NCBI RefSeq assembly: GCF_014204525.1 | Contig: NZ_JACHLP010000003.1 | Span: 124,001-188,000, forward strand | DNA length: 64,000 nucleotides | Direction: 5' to 3' | DNA from: Roseateles oligotrophus | GTDB lineage: Bacteria > Pseudomonadota > Gammaproteobacteria > Burkholderiales > Burkholderiaceae_C | In this document: positions 12,026 through 21,254 of the stretch, piece after piece | Numbering within the stretch: position 1 is the stretch's first letter | Layout: every line of letters begins with the position of its first letter | Notes under the pieces: generated by a model | What the model was told of the DNA's origin: nothing | Databases searched by the model: none | Seen by the model: only the letters and a program-made list of their open reading frames with translations | Program-made: the position numbers and the translations under genes

Positions 12026-12053
12026 TTGCCAAGCAATACAGAACCAGTACACT
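12026..12053 (+). promoter_or_regulatory. probable promoter of the MocR-type gene
   Basis: TTGCCA (12026-12031) and TACACT (12048-12053) are 16 bases apart and 30 bases before the ATG at 12084. ATACAG (12036-12041) and its complement CTGTAT (12074-12079) flank the region and could be regulator half-sites shared with lysE. Confidence 0.4.
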
Positions 12054-12083
12054 TTTACGAACAAGCACCGCCTCTGTATCGGC

Positions 12084-13511
12084 ATGAACACCAACACAGC
12101 CCTGCCCCGCAGCGCCCGGCTTTCGCTGGCCCAACAGCTGGCGGCACGCTATGCCGAGCAGATCCAGCAGCGCCTGATCCTGCCCGGCGCCCGTCTGCCC
12201 TCGGTGCGCGAATGCGCCCGCCAGCACGGCATCAGCCCCTACACGGTGGTGGCGGCCTATGACCAACTGCTGGCCCATGGCCTGCTGGAAGCTCGCAAGC
12301 AGCGCGGCTTTTTTGTGCGCGAGCCTGCCGGCAATAGCGCGGCGCTCAAGCGCCCAAGCGGCAAACCCGATCTGAGCCCCAATGTGGGCGAGCCGGTCGA
12401 TGCCAGCGCCCTGATACGCGGCATGTTCCAGGCCGACGCCAAGCGTGCGCCCGGCCTGGGCACCCTGCCCGGCGAATGGCTGGACCTGCCCATGATCCAG
12501 ACCGCCATGCGCCAGGTGCTGACCCAAGGCAATGCCCAGGATCAGCTGGCCCTGCACTACGGCGAGCCCGCCGGCGATGCCCGCCTGCGCCAGGCCCTGG
12601 CTCAGCGCATGAGCGACCTGGGCATCGCGGCCGAGCCCGGCCAATTGGTCACCACCGTGGGCGCCACCCATGCGCTGGACCTGATCACCCGCAGCCTGCT
12701 GCAGCCCGGCGATGCGGTGCTGGTGGACGACCCCGGCTGGGCCATCGAATTCGCCCGCCTGAGCCAGGCCGGCATGCGCCTGCTGCCGGTGCCGCGCGGC
12801 GCCGAGGGGCCGGACCTGGCGGTGATGGCCCAGCTGATCGCCCAGCACCGGCCCAAGATGTATGTCACCGTCTCGGTGCTGCACAACCCCACGGGCAACA
12901 GCCTCTCGCTGGCCAATGCCCATCAGCTGCTCAAGCTGGCCGAAGCCGCCGACCTGCTGATCGTCGAGGACGACACCTACGCCTTTCTGGCCCCCAACCA
13001 CGCGCCGCGGCTCTCGGCCCTGGACGGGCTGCGGCGCACCATCTACGTCTCGGGCTTTTCCAAGATACTCACGCCCGCCTGGCGGGTCGGCTATGTGGCG
13101 GCCAGCGCCGACAAGATCGCCCCGCTGACCCAGCTCAAGCTGATCAGCACCCTCACCACCAGCCCCATGCTGGAGCGCGCCGTCGCCCATTGCCTGGAAA
13201 AAGGCCAGTTGCGGCGGCACGCCGAGCGGGTGCTGGCCCGGCTGGACGCCGCCCGCCAGCGCAGCATGCGCCTGGCCGAAAGCGCGGGCTGCCGCGCCCT
13301 CACCCCGCCCACCGGCCTGTTCGGTTGGATAGACACGGGGCTGGACACCGAAACACTGGCCCAGCGCCTGATGATGGAAGACTGGCTGATCGCGCCGGGC
13401 GCCCTGTTCAGCCCGACGCGCCGGCCCGGCACGCTGATGCGCATCAACTACGCCACCTCGCAAGACGCGCATTTCTGGCGATTGCTGGAAAAGCTGCGCA
13501 AGAACAATTGA
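12084..13511 (+). CDS. MocR/PdxR-type transcriptional regulator with aminotransferase domain
   Basis: A GntR winged-helix DNA-binding domain (about residues 10-80; ARLPSVRECARQHGISPYTV is the recognition region) is fused to a fold-type-I aminotransferase-like domain that binds PLP as a ligand. It has 475 residues from the ATG at 12084. The PLP Lys is in YVSGFSKILTPAWRVGYV, and NPTGNSLS and EDDTYAF are present. MocR proteins usually regulate a divergent neighbour, here the lysE exporter and perhaps the aminotransferase operon beyond it. Confidence 0.92.
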   Translation: MNTNTALPRSARLSLAQQLAARYAEQIQQRLILPGARLPSVRECARQHGISPYTVVAAYDQLLAHGLLEARKQRGFFVREPAGNSAALKRPSGKPDLSPNVGEPVDASALIRGMFQADAKRAPGLGTLPGEWLDLPMIQTAMRQVLTQGNAQDQLALHYGEPAGDARLRQALAQRMSDLGIAAEPGQLVTTVGATHALDLITRSLLQPGDAVLVDDPGWAIEFARLSQAGMRLLPVPRGAEGPDLAVMAQLIAQHRPKMYVTVSVLHNPTGNSLSLANAHQLLKLAEAADLLIVEDDTYAFLAPNHAPRLSALDGLRRTIYVSGFSKILTPAWRVGYVAASADKIAPLTQLKLISTLTTSPMLERAVAHCLEKGQLRRHAERVLARLDAARQRSMRLAESAGCRALTPPTGLFGWIDTGLDTETLAQRLMMEDWLIAPGALFSPTRRPGTLMRINYATSQDAHFWRLLEKLRKNN

Positions 13512-13536
13512 CAAAGCTTTTGCTGAGGCATGATGC
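13508..13536 (+). promoter_or_regulatory. probable promoter of the bacterioferritin gene
   Basis: A consensus TTGACA at 13508-13513 overlaps the stop codon of the MocR-type gene; TGATGC follows after 17 bases, 34 bases before the ATG. The -10 match is weak. Confidence 0.35.
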
Positions 13537-13569
13537 ACGCCCTCCGATCCCAAACACCAACACCCCGCC

Positions 13570-14037
13570 ATGCCCAGCACCTCCCCCGTCATCACCGCCC
13601 TCAACCATTTGCTGAGCCACGAGCTGGCCGCGCGCGACCAGTACTTCATCCACTCCCGCATGCTGGCCGAATGGGGCTTTGCCAAGACCGCCGCGCGCAT
13701 CGCCCATGAGATGGAGGACGAGACGGCGCATGCCGACGTGCTGATCAAGCGCATCCTGATGCTGGGCGGCCTGCCGGCCATGCAGGCCAGCGCGCTGAAC
13801 ATCGGCTTTGATGTGCCCAGCATGCTGGCCAGCGACCTGGCCGTGGAGCAAACCGTGGGCCAGCTGCTGCGCGAGACCATCGCGCTGTGCGAGCAGACGC
13901 GCGATTACGTCAGCCGCGATTTGCTGCTACCCCTGCTGGTGGAAACCGAGGTGGACCATGCCCATTGGCTGGAGCAGCAGCAGCGCCTGATCACCCAGCT
14001 GGGCCTGGCCAACTATCTGCAGTCGCAAACGGCCTGA
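13570..14037 (+). CDS. bacterioferritin homologue lacking the heme-ligand Met52
   Basis: Iron-storage 24-mer subunit of 155 residues, co-linear with E. coli Bfr. The ferroxidase residues Glu18, Tyr25, Glu47, Glu51 and His54 are all at the same numbers, and the later Glu (LAVE) and Glu/His (ETEVDHAHW) are also present. The residue at position 52, Met in heme-binding Bfr, is Thr here, so heme is probably not bound between identical subunits. Subunits without Met52 are known in species with two bacterioferritins, where they co-assemble with a Met52 partner; none is seen in this window. Confidence 0.9.
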   Translation: MPSTSPVITALNHLLSHELAARDQYFIHSRMLAEWGFAKTAARIAHEMEDETAHADVLIKRILMLGGLPAMQASALNIGFDVPSMLASDLAVEQTVGQLLRETIALCEQTRDYVSRDLLLPLLVETEVDHAHWLEQQQRLITQLGLANYLQSQTA

Positions 14038-14041
14038 GCCC

Positions 14042-15088
14042 ATGATCCCGGAACTTGAACGCCTGGACGGCGCCATCGCCCAGCTCAAAGCGACCCACAA
14101 AGCGGATGAACCGGGTTTCTGCCTCGCCCTCGTTCATGAGGGTCAGGTCTTGCGCCAAGTTCATCACGGCATGGCGCATCTGGAGTGGCAGCAGCCCATT
14201 GCCGGCGATACCCGCTTCTACCTGGCCTCGGAGTCCAAGCCTTGGGTGGCGGCCCTGGTGATGCGAGCGGTTGCGGCCGGGCGTCTCAGGCTCGGCGACG
14301 ACGTGCGGCCCTGGCTGCCCGCGCTCAAGTCCTACGAACAAGCGATACAGCTGGGCCACTTGCTGCGCCACAGCAGCGGCATTGCCGACTACTTGTTTCT
14401 CTGGCACGCCCAACTGGGCCGGCATGAGCACGACATCGTCACCCAGGCCCAGGCGCTGGAGCTGATCGCCCTGGCCGATGACGTGCAGTTCAAGCCCGGC
14501 ACACGCCATGAGTACAGCAATAGCAACTATGTGCTGCTGGCCGAACTGCTCAAGGCCGTCGAAGGCGCCGAGCTGGCCGAACTCCTGCACCGCCATTGTT
14601 TCGAGCCCTGGGGCATGGCAGATAGCAGCGTCGAGAGCCAGCCCGGGCGTGTCATGGCCCGGCGCGCACGCAGCTATGTGCGCGATGAAGGCGACAAGGC
14701 CCTGCCCGACGCCTGGCTGGATGCGCCGGTTGCCCTGGCCAGTTGGGGCGACGGCGGCATCTGGTCCACGCTGGACGACCTCATCCGCGCCGAGCCCTTT
14801 TGGCAGGCCCAGGCCGGCAGCGAACCCAGCCTGCTCACCCAATGCTGTGCGCAGGACGAGCACTTCGCTCCAGCGGACACGGCCTACCGCCTCGGGCTGG
14901 AAGTCGTGGCGCATGGCGAGGAGCAGCTGGTGTTCCACGGCGGGGGCTACGCCGCGTTTTCCTCGCTCATGCTCAGAAACCCGCGGCGCGGCCTGAGCCT
15001 GATTGTGCTGAGCAATGCCGAGGGCTTTGAGACCGACCTGTCCACCTGGGCGACGCGACTTTGGGCGCCCGCTGCCGAGCTGACGTAG
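14042..15088 (+). CDS. serine hydrolase, beta-lactamase/class C family
   Basis: Penicillin-binding-protein-like esterase or peptidase of 348 residues. The SxxK nucleophile is Ser63-Glu-Ser-Lys66; the YxN-type motif is YSN in HEYSNSNYVLL, and the third motif is HGG in FHGGGYAAF. No signal peptide is seen, so it appears cytoplasmic. It begins four bases after the bacterioferritin stop codon, which suggests co-transcription, but no functional link is evident. The substrate is unknown. Confidence 0.88.
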   Translation: MIPELERLDGAIAQLKATHKADEPGFCLALVHEGQVLRQVHHGMAHLEWQQPIAGDTRFYLASESKPWVAALVMRAVAAGRLRLGDDVRPWLPALKSYEQAIQLGHLLRHSSGIADYLFLWHAQLGRHEHDIVTQAQALELIALADDVQFKPGTRHEYSNSNYVLLAELLKAVEGAELAELLHRHCFEPWGMADSSVESQPGRVMARRARSYVRDEGDKALPDAWLDAPVALASWGDGGIWSTLDDLIRAEPFWQAQAGSEPSLLTQCCAQDEHFAPADTAYRLGLEVVAHGEEQLVFHGGGYAAFSSLMLRNPRRGLSLIVLSNAEGFETDLSTWATRLWAPAAELT

Positions 15089-15166
15089 GATTCGCTCCTG
15101 CAAGAAACGCCAGCAAGCCCTCCCGTCAGCCAGCCTTCGCTCCCTCACTCCAAAAGGACGCCTGAC

Positions 15167-16567
15167 ATGACTGACTCCCGAGACGAAACCGACTCCTTCG
15201 GCCCCATCGCCGTCGCCAACCATCACCTGTGGGGCGCGCAGACCCAGCGCTCGCTGAGCAACTTCGAGATCGGCGCCGACCGCTTCCGCTGGAAGTTCCC
15301 GGTCATCCGCTCGCTGGGCATTTTGAAGAAGGCCGCAGCCCAAGCGAATTCGGAGTTAGGCCAGCTGGCACCCGAGCTGGCCCGCGCGATCGAGCAGGCC
15401 GCCGACGAGGTGATTGCCGGCCGGCTCACCGAGCATTTCCCCCTGGTGGTGTTCCAGACCGGCTCGGGCACGCAGTCGAATATGAATGCCAACGAGGTCA
15501 TCGCCAACCGCGCCAGCCAGCTGCTGGGCGGCAAGCTGGGAGCCAAGAGCCCGGTCCACCCCAACGACCACGTCAACTGCGGGCAGAGCAGCAACGACAC
15601 CTTCCCCACCGCCATGCACATCGCCGTGGTGGCGCAGCTGGAAGCCCAGCTCTTCCCCAAGGTCCAGCAATTGCGCGACACGCTGGCGCAAAAAGCGCAA
15701 GCATTCGAGGCCGTGGTCAAGACCGGCCGCACCCATTTGCAGGACGCCACCCCCATCACCCTGGGCCAGGAAATCGGCGCCTGGGTGGCCCAGCTGGACT
15801 ACGCCCTGGCCACGCTGCGCCGTGGCATGCCCGAGCTCTACGACTTGGCGATTGGCGGCACGGCCGTGGGCACGGGCCTGAACGCCCACCCGCGTTTTGG
15901 CGAGCGCTGCGCCGCCTTCATCGCGGCGCAGACCGGCCAGCCCTTCCGCGCCGCCGACAATAAATTCTTCGCCCTCTCGGCCCATGACGCCCTGGTCACG
16001 AGCTCGGCCAATCTGCGCACCCTGGCCGGCGCCCTGCTCAAGCTGGCCAACGATGTGCGCTGGCTGGCCAGCGGCCCACGCTGCGGCATCGGCGAGATCA
16101 ACATCCCCGAGAACGAGCCGGGCTCATCGATCATGCCGGGCAAGATCAACCCCACGCAGTGCGAGGCGCTAAGCATGGTGTGCGTGCAGGTATTCGGTAA
16201 CGATGCGGCCACCGCTTTCGCCGGCAGCCAGGGCAATTTCCAGCTCAATGTCTACAAGCCGGTGATGGTGCACAACGTGCTGGAAAGCATCGATTTGCTG
16301 GGCGATGCCTGCGCCTCTTTCGATATGCATTGCGCGCGCGGGATTGAGCCCAATCTGCCCGTCATCGAGGCCAATCTGGCCAAGAACCTGATGCTGGTGA
16401 CGGCGCTGAACCGCCATATCGGCTACGACAAGGCGGCCAAGATCGCCAAGACCGCCCACCAGCAAGGCAAGAACCTGCGCGAGACGGCCATAGAGTTGGC
16501 CTACACCACGGCGGATGAGTTCGAGCGTTGGGTCAGGCCGCTGCAGATGACGCACAGCAGCGAGTAG
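15167..16567 (+). CDS. fumC: class II fumarate hydratase
   Basis: Iron-independent fumarase of the TCA cycle, converting fumarate to (S)-malate. It has 466 residues, the standard length. The fumarase/aspartase signature [11 protein letters not shown] starts near residue 319, and the earlier [15 protein letters not shown] and [20 protein letters not shown] active-site stretches are intact. An aaagga ribosome binding site precedes the ATG at 15167. Strand and spacing suggest its own transcription unit. Confidence 0.97.
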   Translation: MTDSRDETDSFGPIAVANHHLWGAQTQRSLSNFEIGADRFRWKFPVIRSLGILKKAAAQANSELGQLAPELARAIEQAADEVIAGRLTEHFPLVVFQTGSGTQSNMNANEVIANRASQLLGGKLGAKSPVHPNDHVNCGQSSNDTFPTAMHIAVVAQLEAQLFPKVQQLRDTLAQKAQAFEAVVKTGRTHLQDATPITLGQEIGAWVAQLDYALATLRRGMPELYDLAIGGTAVGTGLNAHPRFGERCAAFIAAQTGQPFRAADNKFFALSAHDALVTSSANLRTLAGALLKLANDVRWLASGPRCGIGEINIPENEPGSSIMPGKINPTQCEALSMVCVQVFGNDAATAFAGSQGNFQLNVYKPVMVHNVLESIDLLGDACASFDMHCARGIEPNLPVIEANLAKNLMLVTALNRHIGYDKAAKIAKTAHQQGKNLRETAIELAYTTADEFERWVRPLQMTHSSE

Positions 16568-16664
16568 CCGCGCTGTCGCGGCGGCGAGACGCGGGCTGAC
16601 CCGGCTATCGCTGCGCCTTGCCTGCGCCTGAGAATGGGGCGCAAACGCAATGCCGGAGCTCTCG

Positions 16665-17846
16665 ATGACAAACCCCCCGCAAGCCCTGGCCGCCGCCACG
16701 CATTCCCTGCGCCAGCGCGGCTCAGCGGGCCCCAAGGTCAGCTTTGCCGAGCTGTTCTTTGACCTGGTCTACGTCTTCGCCGTCACCCAGACCTCGCACT
16801 ATCTGCTCGCCCATCTGAGCTGGGAGGGCGCGCTGCAAACCCTGCTGCTGTGGTTCGCCGTCTGGCTGGGCTGGCAATACACCTGCTGGGTCAGCAACTG
16901 GTTCGACCCCGAGACCCTGCCGGTGCGCAGCCTGCTGTTCGCCGCCATGCTGGTGGCCCTGCCCATGGCGGCCGCCCTGCCCCATGCCTTCGAGCCCGGC
17001 GGCGGCTGGGTCTTCGCCGGCTGTTTTGTGACCCTGCAAGTGGGGCGCACGCTCTGGGTCCTGCATATGCTGGGCCCGCGCCATGCGCTGACGCCCAACT
17101 TCCAGCGCATCCTGGGCTGGACCCTGATCGCCAGCGCCTTCTGGCTGGCCGGCGCCGCCTGCGACGACGGCCATGGACGCATGGCGCTCTGGGCCCTGGC
17201 CGCCGGCAGCGAGTATGTGGCCCCCATGTTCGGCCTGTGGCTGCCGGGCCTGGGCCGCTCGCAGACCCGCGACTGGACGATTGACGGTGGCCACCTGGCC
17301 GAACGCTGCCAACTCTTTGTCATCGTGGCCCTGGGCGAGTCCATCCTGCTCACCGGCGCCACCTTCAGTGAAGCCAAAACATGGGACAGCTGGACCGTGG
17401 CCGCCTTTGCCTGCGCCTTCGTCACCGCCCTGGCCATGTGGTGGCTCTACTTCGACACCTCCAGCAAGGAGGCCAGCCACGCCATCGAGCACGCCGAGGA
17501 TCCGGGCCGGCTCGGTGCGTACTTCCACTACATCCACGTCCTCATCGTGGCCGGCATCATCGTCGCAGCGGTGGGCAGCGAGTTGCTGATTGCCCATCCG
17601 CATGCCGCACTGGAAGGCAAAAGCCTGGCCGTGATGCTGGGGGCCTTTGTGTTCTTCATCGCAGGCAATGCCTTGTTCCGCCGCATCGTGTTTGGTCGCT
17701 GGGCACCGTCCCTCTTGCTCAGCCTGCTGATCCTGCCCCTGCTGGCTTGGCTGGGGCATGGCTGGCCCTTGATCTGGGTGGCCGGCCTGTTGACCCTGCT
17801 GATCGCCGGCGTGGCCTTGTTCGACAGCTGCCTGCAAAGGCATTGA
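16665..17846 (+). CDS. low temperature requirement protein A family (LtrA)
   Basis: Multi-spanning membrane protein of 393 residues with about ten hydrophobic segments. The LtrA hallmark VSFAELFFDLVYVFAVTQ is near the N-terminus, and HLAERCQLFVIVALGESIL follows in the middle. LtrA was named from a Listeria cold-growth mutant; its biochemical role is unknown. GGAG seven bases before the ATG at 16665 favours this start over the ATG at 16650. The FAH-like gene follows after 22 bases on the same strand. Confidence 0.88.
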   Translation: MTNPPQALAAATHSLRQRGSAGPKVSFAELFFDLVYVFAVTQTSHYLLAHLSWEGALQTLLLWFAVWLGWQYTCWVSNWFDPETLPVRSLLFAAMLVALPMAAALPHAFEPGGGWVFAGCFVTLQVGRTLWVLHMLGPRHALTPNFQRILGWTLIASAFWLAGAACDDGHGRMALWALAAGSEYVAPMFGLWLPGLGRSQTRDWTIDGGHLAERCQLFVIVALGESILLTGATFSEAKTWDSWTVAAFACAFVTALAMWWLYFDTSSKEASHAIEHAEDPGRLGAYFHYIHVLIVAGIIVAAVGSELLIAHPHAALEGKSLAVMLGAFVFFIAGNALFRRIVFGRWAPSLLLSLLILPLLAWLGHGWPLIWVAGLLTLLIAGVALFDSCLQRH

Positions 17847-17868
17847 TTTCCGGGCGCAGAAGAAATTC

Positions 17869-18654
17869 ATGAACAACACCAAGCCTCAAACCCTGGCCGC
17901 CGCCCTGGCGCAAGCTTGGACAGAAGGCCTGCTCCTGCCCTCCGGCGGCTGGCTTGCCGCCCTCAACAGCAGCGAGGACGCCTATCTCACCCAGGACTTG
18001 CTGGCCCATCGTCTGGCCTGGGCCGATGTCACCACCGGCCAGGTGCGCTGCTGGAAGTCCGGCGGCCCCTCACGCAGCGCCGAGCTGAGCCATGCGCCGC
18101 TGGCACCAACAGGGGTCCGCATGGGCAAGGCCGATTTTTCCGATCTGCAGCTACGCGCGCCCGGCGTCGAGGCCGAGATTGCCCTGCGCCTGGGCGAAGA
18201 GGTCAGCCCGGCCCGCGCGGCCAGCCTGGGCTATGAAGAAGCAAGCCGCTTGATCGAGGCCTACACCGTGTCGGCCGAGTTGGTCTGCTCGCGCTGGCTG
18301 GAGGCGGGCGAGGCGCCGCCCCTGCTGCGCCAGGCGGACTGCCTCTCGCATGGCGCCTTGGCCCTGGGCGACTGGATCCCTTGGTCCGCCACGGCCCTGC
18401 CCGACTGGAGCCGACTGGACTGCTGGATACAGCGCAACCAGGAAGCGCCGCTGCGCGGCCAGGGCGGCCACCCCCTGCAAGACCCGGCCTGGCTGCTGCC
18501 GGGCTGGCTGCGCCACCTCAGCCGCAAAGGCATGACGGTGCCCGCCGGCACCGTGGTCACCACCGGCGCCTGGCTGAGCTGGGCCGAGCTGAGCCCGGGG
18601 GATAGCGTGCGCCTGGGCTTTGAGGGCCTGGGCGAGATCAGGCTGAGCTTGTGA
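17869..18654 (+). CDS. fumarylacetoacetate hydrolase / 2-keto-4-pentenoate hydratase-like protein
   Basis: Protein of 261 residues related to MhpD-type hydratases and the FAH fold. The metal-site motif is recognisable as GVEAEIALRLG (ExE) near residue 105, followed by EAYTVSAELVCSRW and, near the C-terminus, PAGTVVTTGAWL, the G-x-V/I-x-T-G loop of the family. No aromatic degradation genes are nearby, so its substrate is unknown. The C-terminal motif is good but the overall match is divergent, hence only a family call. Confidence 0.75.
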   Translation: MNNTKPQTLAAALAQAWTEGLLLPSGGWLAALNSSEDAYLTQDLLAHRLAWADVTTGQVRCWKSGGPSRSAELSHAPLAPTGVRMGKADFSDLQLRAPGVEAEIALRLGEEVSPARAASLGYEEASRLIEAYTVSAELVCSRWLEAGEAPPLLRQADCLSHGALALGDWIPWSATALPDWSRLDCWIQRNQEAPLRGQGGHPLQDPAWLLPGWLRHLSRKGMTVPAGTVVTTGAWLSWAELSPGDSVRLGFEGLGEIRLSL

Positions 18655-18657
18655 GCC

Positions 18658-19056
18658 TCACCAGGCAAAGAGCCGGTACAGCGCAAGCGCCAGCAGGATC
18701 ACATAGCTGCAAGCCAGGCTGGGCCGCAGGGCCTGGCTCAGGTATTGAGCCAGCAAGCCACCCACGCCGGGCCGATGGGCCTGCCACTCGCTGTGCAGCT
18801 GCATGCCAAGGCTGGGCAAGCCCCCCTCGCGCAGGCCTTGCTCCACCTTGAGCAGGCGCTCACCCAGGCGGGCCTGGTAAGTCTTGAAAATGGCCTCCTG
18901 CAGCCACAGCAAGGCCAACAGCACCAGCACCAAACGCCCCGGGCTCAAGACCAAGAAAACACCCAGAGCGGCGAGCTTGTTGAACAGGGCCAGGAACTCG
19001 TACTGCTCGTACTTGTTCTGCAGCGCCACCCATTCCTGTTGGAAGATTTGGTTCAT
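18658..19056 (-). CDS. small membrane protein of unknown function
   Basis: Protein of 132 residues that I do not recognise. It has two hydrophobic segments in the middle and C-terminal parts (around residues 28-52 and 112-130), with an amphipathic Gln/Glu/Arg-rich segment between them, and a polar N-terminus with aromatic residues. It is convergent with the FAH-like gene (three-base gap) and starts 24 bases after the Uup stop codon, so it is likely co-transcribed with uup. Confidence 0.7.
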   Translation of the reverse strand: MNQIFQQEWVALQNKYEQYEFLALFNKLAALGVFLVLSPGRLVLVLLALLWLQEAIFKTYQARLGERLLKVEQGLREGGLPSLGMQLHSEWQAHRPGVGGLLAQYLSQALRPSLACSYVILLALALYRLFAW

Positions 19057-19080
19057 TGCAGACTCCGCCTCCAGCGCTGC

Positions 19081-20970
19081 CTACTTGGCGTCCAGCACTT
19101 CCCAGCGCTCCATCAAGGCCAGCAACTGCTCGTCGATTTCACCGGCACGGGCGGTCACCTCGGCGATGCGGGCCGCCCCCTGGCTGTACAGCTCGCTGCC
19201 ATTCAGCAAGGCATTGAGCTGCGTCTGCTCGGCCTCCAGCGCGGCGATTCTCTGGGGTAGCTCGTCCAGCTCGCGCTGCTCTTTGTAGCTGAGCTTTTTA
19301 GGCTTGGCCACGACCAGGGCGTCGGGTGAGGCCACGGGTGCGGGCGCGGGGGCCGGTGCGCTGGCCACGGCAGCCGGCTCGTTCTTGGCGCGCAGGGCCG
19401 CGGCCCGCTTGCTTTGGATCAGCCAGTCCTGCACCCCGCCTTCGTACTCGCGCCAGCGGCCATCGCCTTCATTGACGATGGTTGAGGTGACGACGTTGTC
19501 CAGGAAGCGTCTGTCATGACTGACCAGGAAGACGGTGCCGTCGTAGTCGGCCAGCAGCTCTTCCAGCAGTTCCAGGGTCTCGATGTCCAGGTCATTGGTG
19601 GGCTCGTCCAGCACCAGCACATTGGCGGGGCGGGCGAACAGACGGGCCAGCAGCAGGCGGTTGCGCTCGCCGCCCGACAGGCTCTTGACCGGCGAGTTGG
19701 CGCGCGCGGGCGAGAACAAAAAGTCGCCCAGATAACTTTTTACATGCTTGCGCTGGTTGCCGATCTCGATCCACTCGCTGCCGGGGCTGATGGTGTCGGC
19801 CAGGGTGGCGTCCAGGTCCAGCACATCGCGCATCTGGTCGAAATAGGCCACATTGATCTTGCTGCCCATCTGCACCTTGCCGGTGTCGGGCGCCAACTGG
19901 CCGAGAATCATTTTCAGCAGCGTCGTCTTGCCGGCGCCGTTGGCTCCGACCAGGCCGACCTTGTCACCGCGCAGAATGGTGGCGCTGAAGTCGCGCACGA
20001 TGGCGCGGCCGCCATAGCTCTTGCTGACCGTATCCAGCTCGGCCACGATCTTGCCGCTGGCGCCACCGGTGTCGATGTCTAACTTGACCTTGCCCTGCAC
20101 ATCGCGGCGCGCCGCGTGCTGCAAGCGCATGGCTTCCAGGCGCTGGATGCGGGCCACGCTGCGGGTGCGGCGAGCCTCGACGCCCTTGCGTATCCAGATT
20201 TCTTCCTGCGCCAGCAGCTTGTCGAAGCGCGCATTGAAGAGCGCCTCGTTCTCCAGCTCATAGGCCTTGGCGGCGGTGAAGGCGGCGAAGTTGCCGGGGT
20301 AGCCGCGCAGCTGGCCACGGTCCAGCTCGACGATGCGGTTGGCCACATTGTCGAGAAAGCTGCGGTCGTGGGTGATCAGCAGCAGCGAACCCTTGAAGCC
20401 GTTGAGCAGCTCCTCCAGCCAGGTGATGGCGTCCAGGTCCAGGTGGTTGGTGGGCTCGTCCAGCAAGAGCACGTCGGGCTGGGCCACCAGGGCGCGGGCC
20501 AGGGCCACGCGCTTCTTCAAGCCGCCCGAGAGCGCGCCGACGATGCGCGAGCCGTCCAGATTCAAACGCTGCAAGGTCTCTTCGACGCGCTGCTCCCAGT
20601 TCCAGGCGCCCAGATGCTCGATGCGCTCGGCCACCCATTCCAGATCGTCCTCCGGGTCGTGGATCTCGTAGCGCTCGCGCAAGGCCTTGGCCTCGGCCAC
20701 GCCCTCGCTGACCACGTCGAAGATCGTCGCCTCGGGCCGCAGCTCGGGTTCCTGCGGCACGTAGACGCTGGTCAGGCCTTGCTGCAGCTGCAAGAGGCCG
20801 TCGTCGAGCTTGTCGATCTGGGCGAGGATTTTCAGCAGCGACGATTTGCCGGTGCCGTTGCGGCCGATCAGGCCGACACGCTCACCCATTTCGAGTGAGA
20901 AGGAGGCGCCATCCAGCAAGGCGACGTGGCCGTAAGCGAGATGGGCGTTGGAGATGGATAGGACTGCCAT
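19081..20970 (-). CDS. uup: ABC-F ATPase Uup
   Basis: Soluble ABC-F protein of 629 residues from the ATG at 20970 (MAVLSISNAHLAYGHVALLD). Two ABC cassettes are complete: Walker A GRNGTGKS and GANGAGKT, signatures LSGG (GALSGGLKKR and SLSGGERNR), and Walker B plus DEPTNHLD/DEPTNDLD. The C-terminal region (about 540-629) is an Ala/Pro linker then a coiled coil, as in Uup, which binds branched DNA and ribosomes. The longer upstream start at 21048 is not supported. ABC-F proteins of this type act in translation or genome stability rather than transport. Confidence 0.93.
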   Translation of the reverse strand: MAVLSISNAHLAYGHVALLDGASFSLEMGERVGLIGRNGTGKSSLLKILAQIDKLDDGLLQLQQGLTSVYVPQEPELRPEATIFDVVSEGVAEAKALRERYEIHDPEDDLEWVAERIEHLGAWNWEQRVEETLQRLNLDGSRIVGALSGGLKKRVALARALVAQPDVLLLDEPTNHLDLDAITWLEELLNGFKGSLLLITHDRSFLDNVANRIVELDRGQLRGYPGNFAAFTAAKAYELENEALFNARFDKLLAQEEIWIRKGVEARRTRSVARIQRLEAMRLQHAARRDVQGKVKLDIDTGGASGKIVAELDTVSKSYGGRAIVRDFSATILRGDKVGLVGANGAGKTTLLKMILGQLAPDTGKVQMGSKINVAYFDQMRDVLDLDATLADTISPGSEWIEIGNQRKHVKSYLGDFLFSPARANSPVKSLSGGERNRLLLARLFARPANVLVLDEPTNDLDIETLELLEELLADYDGTVFLVSHDRRFLDNVVTSTIVNEGDGRWREYEGGVQDWLIQSKRAAALRAKNEPAAVASAPAPAPAPVASPDALVVAKPKKLSYKEQRELDELPQRIAALEAEQTQLNALLNGSELYSQGAARIAEVTARAGEIDEQLLALMERWEVLDAK

Positions 20971-21254
20971 GGCCCGATTGTCGCCGCAGCGGCGAGACGC
21001 GCCGCCAGGCGCCGATTCCAGCCTCACCAGGCACGGACAAATAATCACCCATTCAAGCGGCTTTTGAGGCGCCCGGGCCGACTCCCTTTGACTTAGGGGG
21101 AGGGCGGGTTTTCACGGAAATGCAATCCCGCGTGAAATGACTCCAATGGTTTCGCCGCTCCGATTTCATGCGCTTGCATCGAATGGAACACCGTCCAGCA
21201 AGGGCTTGTCGAGCGAGTGAACCTTCCCCGTCAATCACAAAGGAGAGGAATCCC

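Noticed and set aside
21168-21254. Upstream-extended start for the PEP-CTERM gene
   Set aside because: The ATG at 21255 has a strong ribosome site and gives a clean signal peptide; the extension would bury it.
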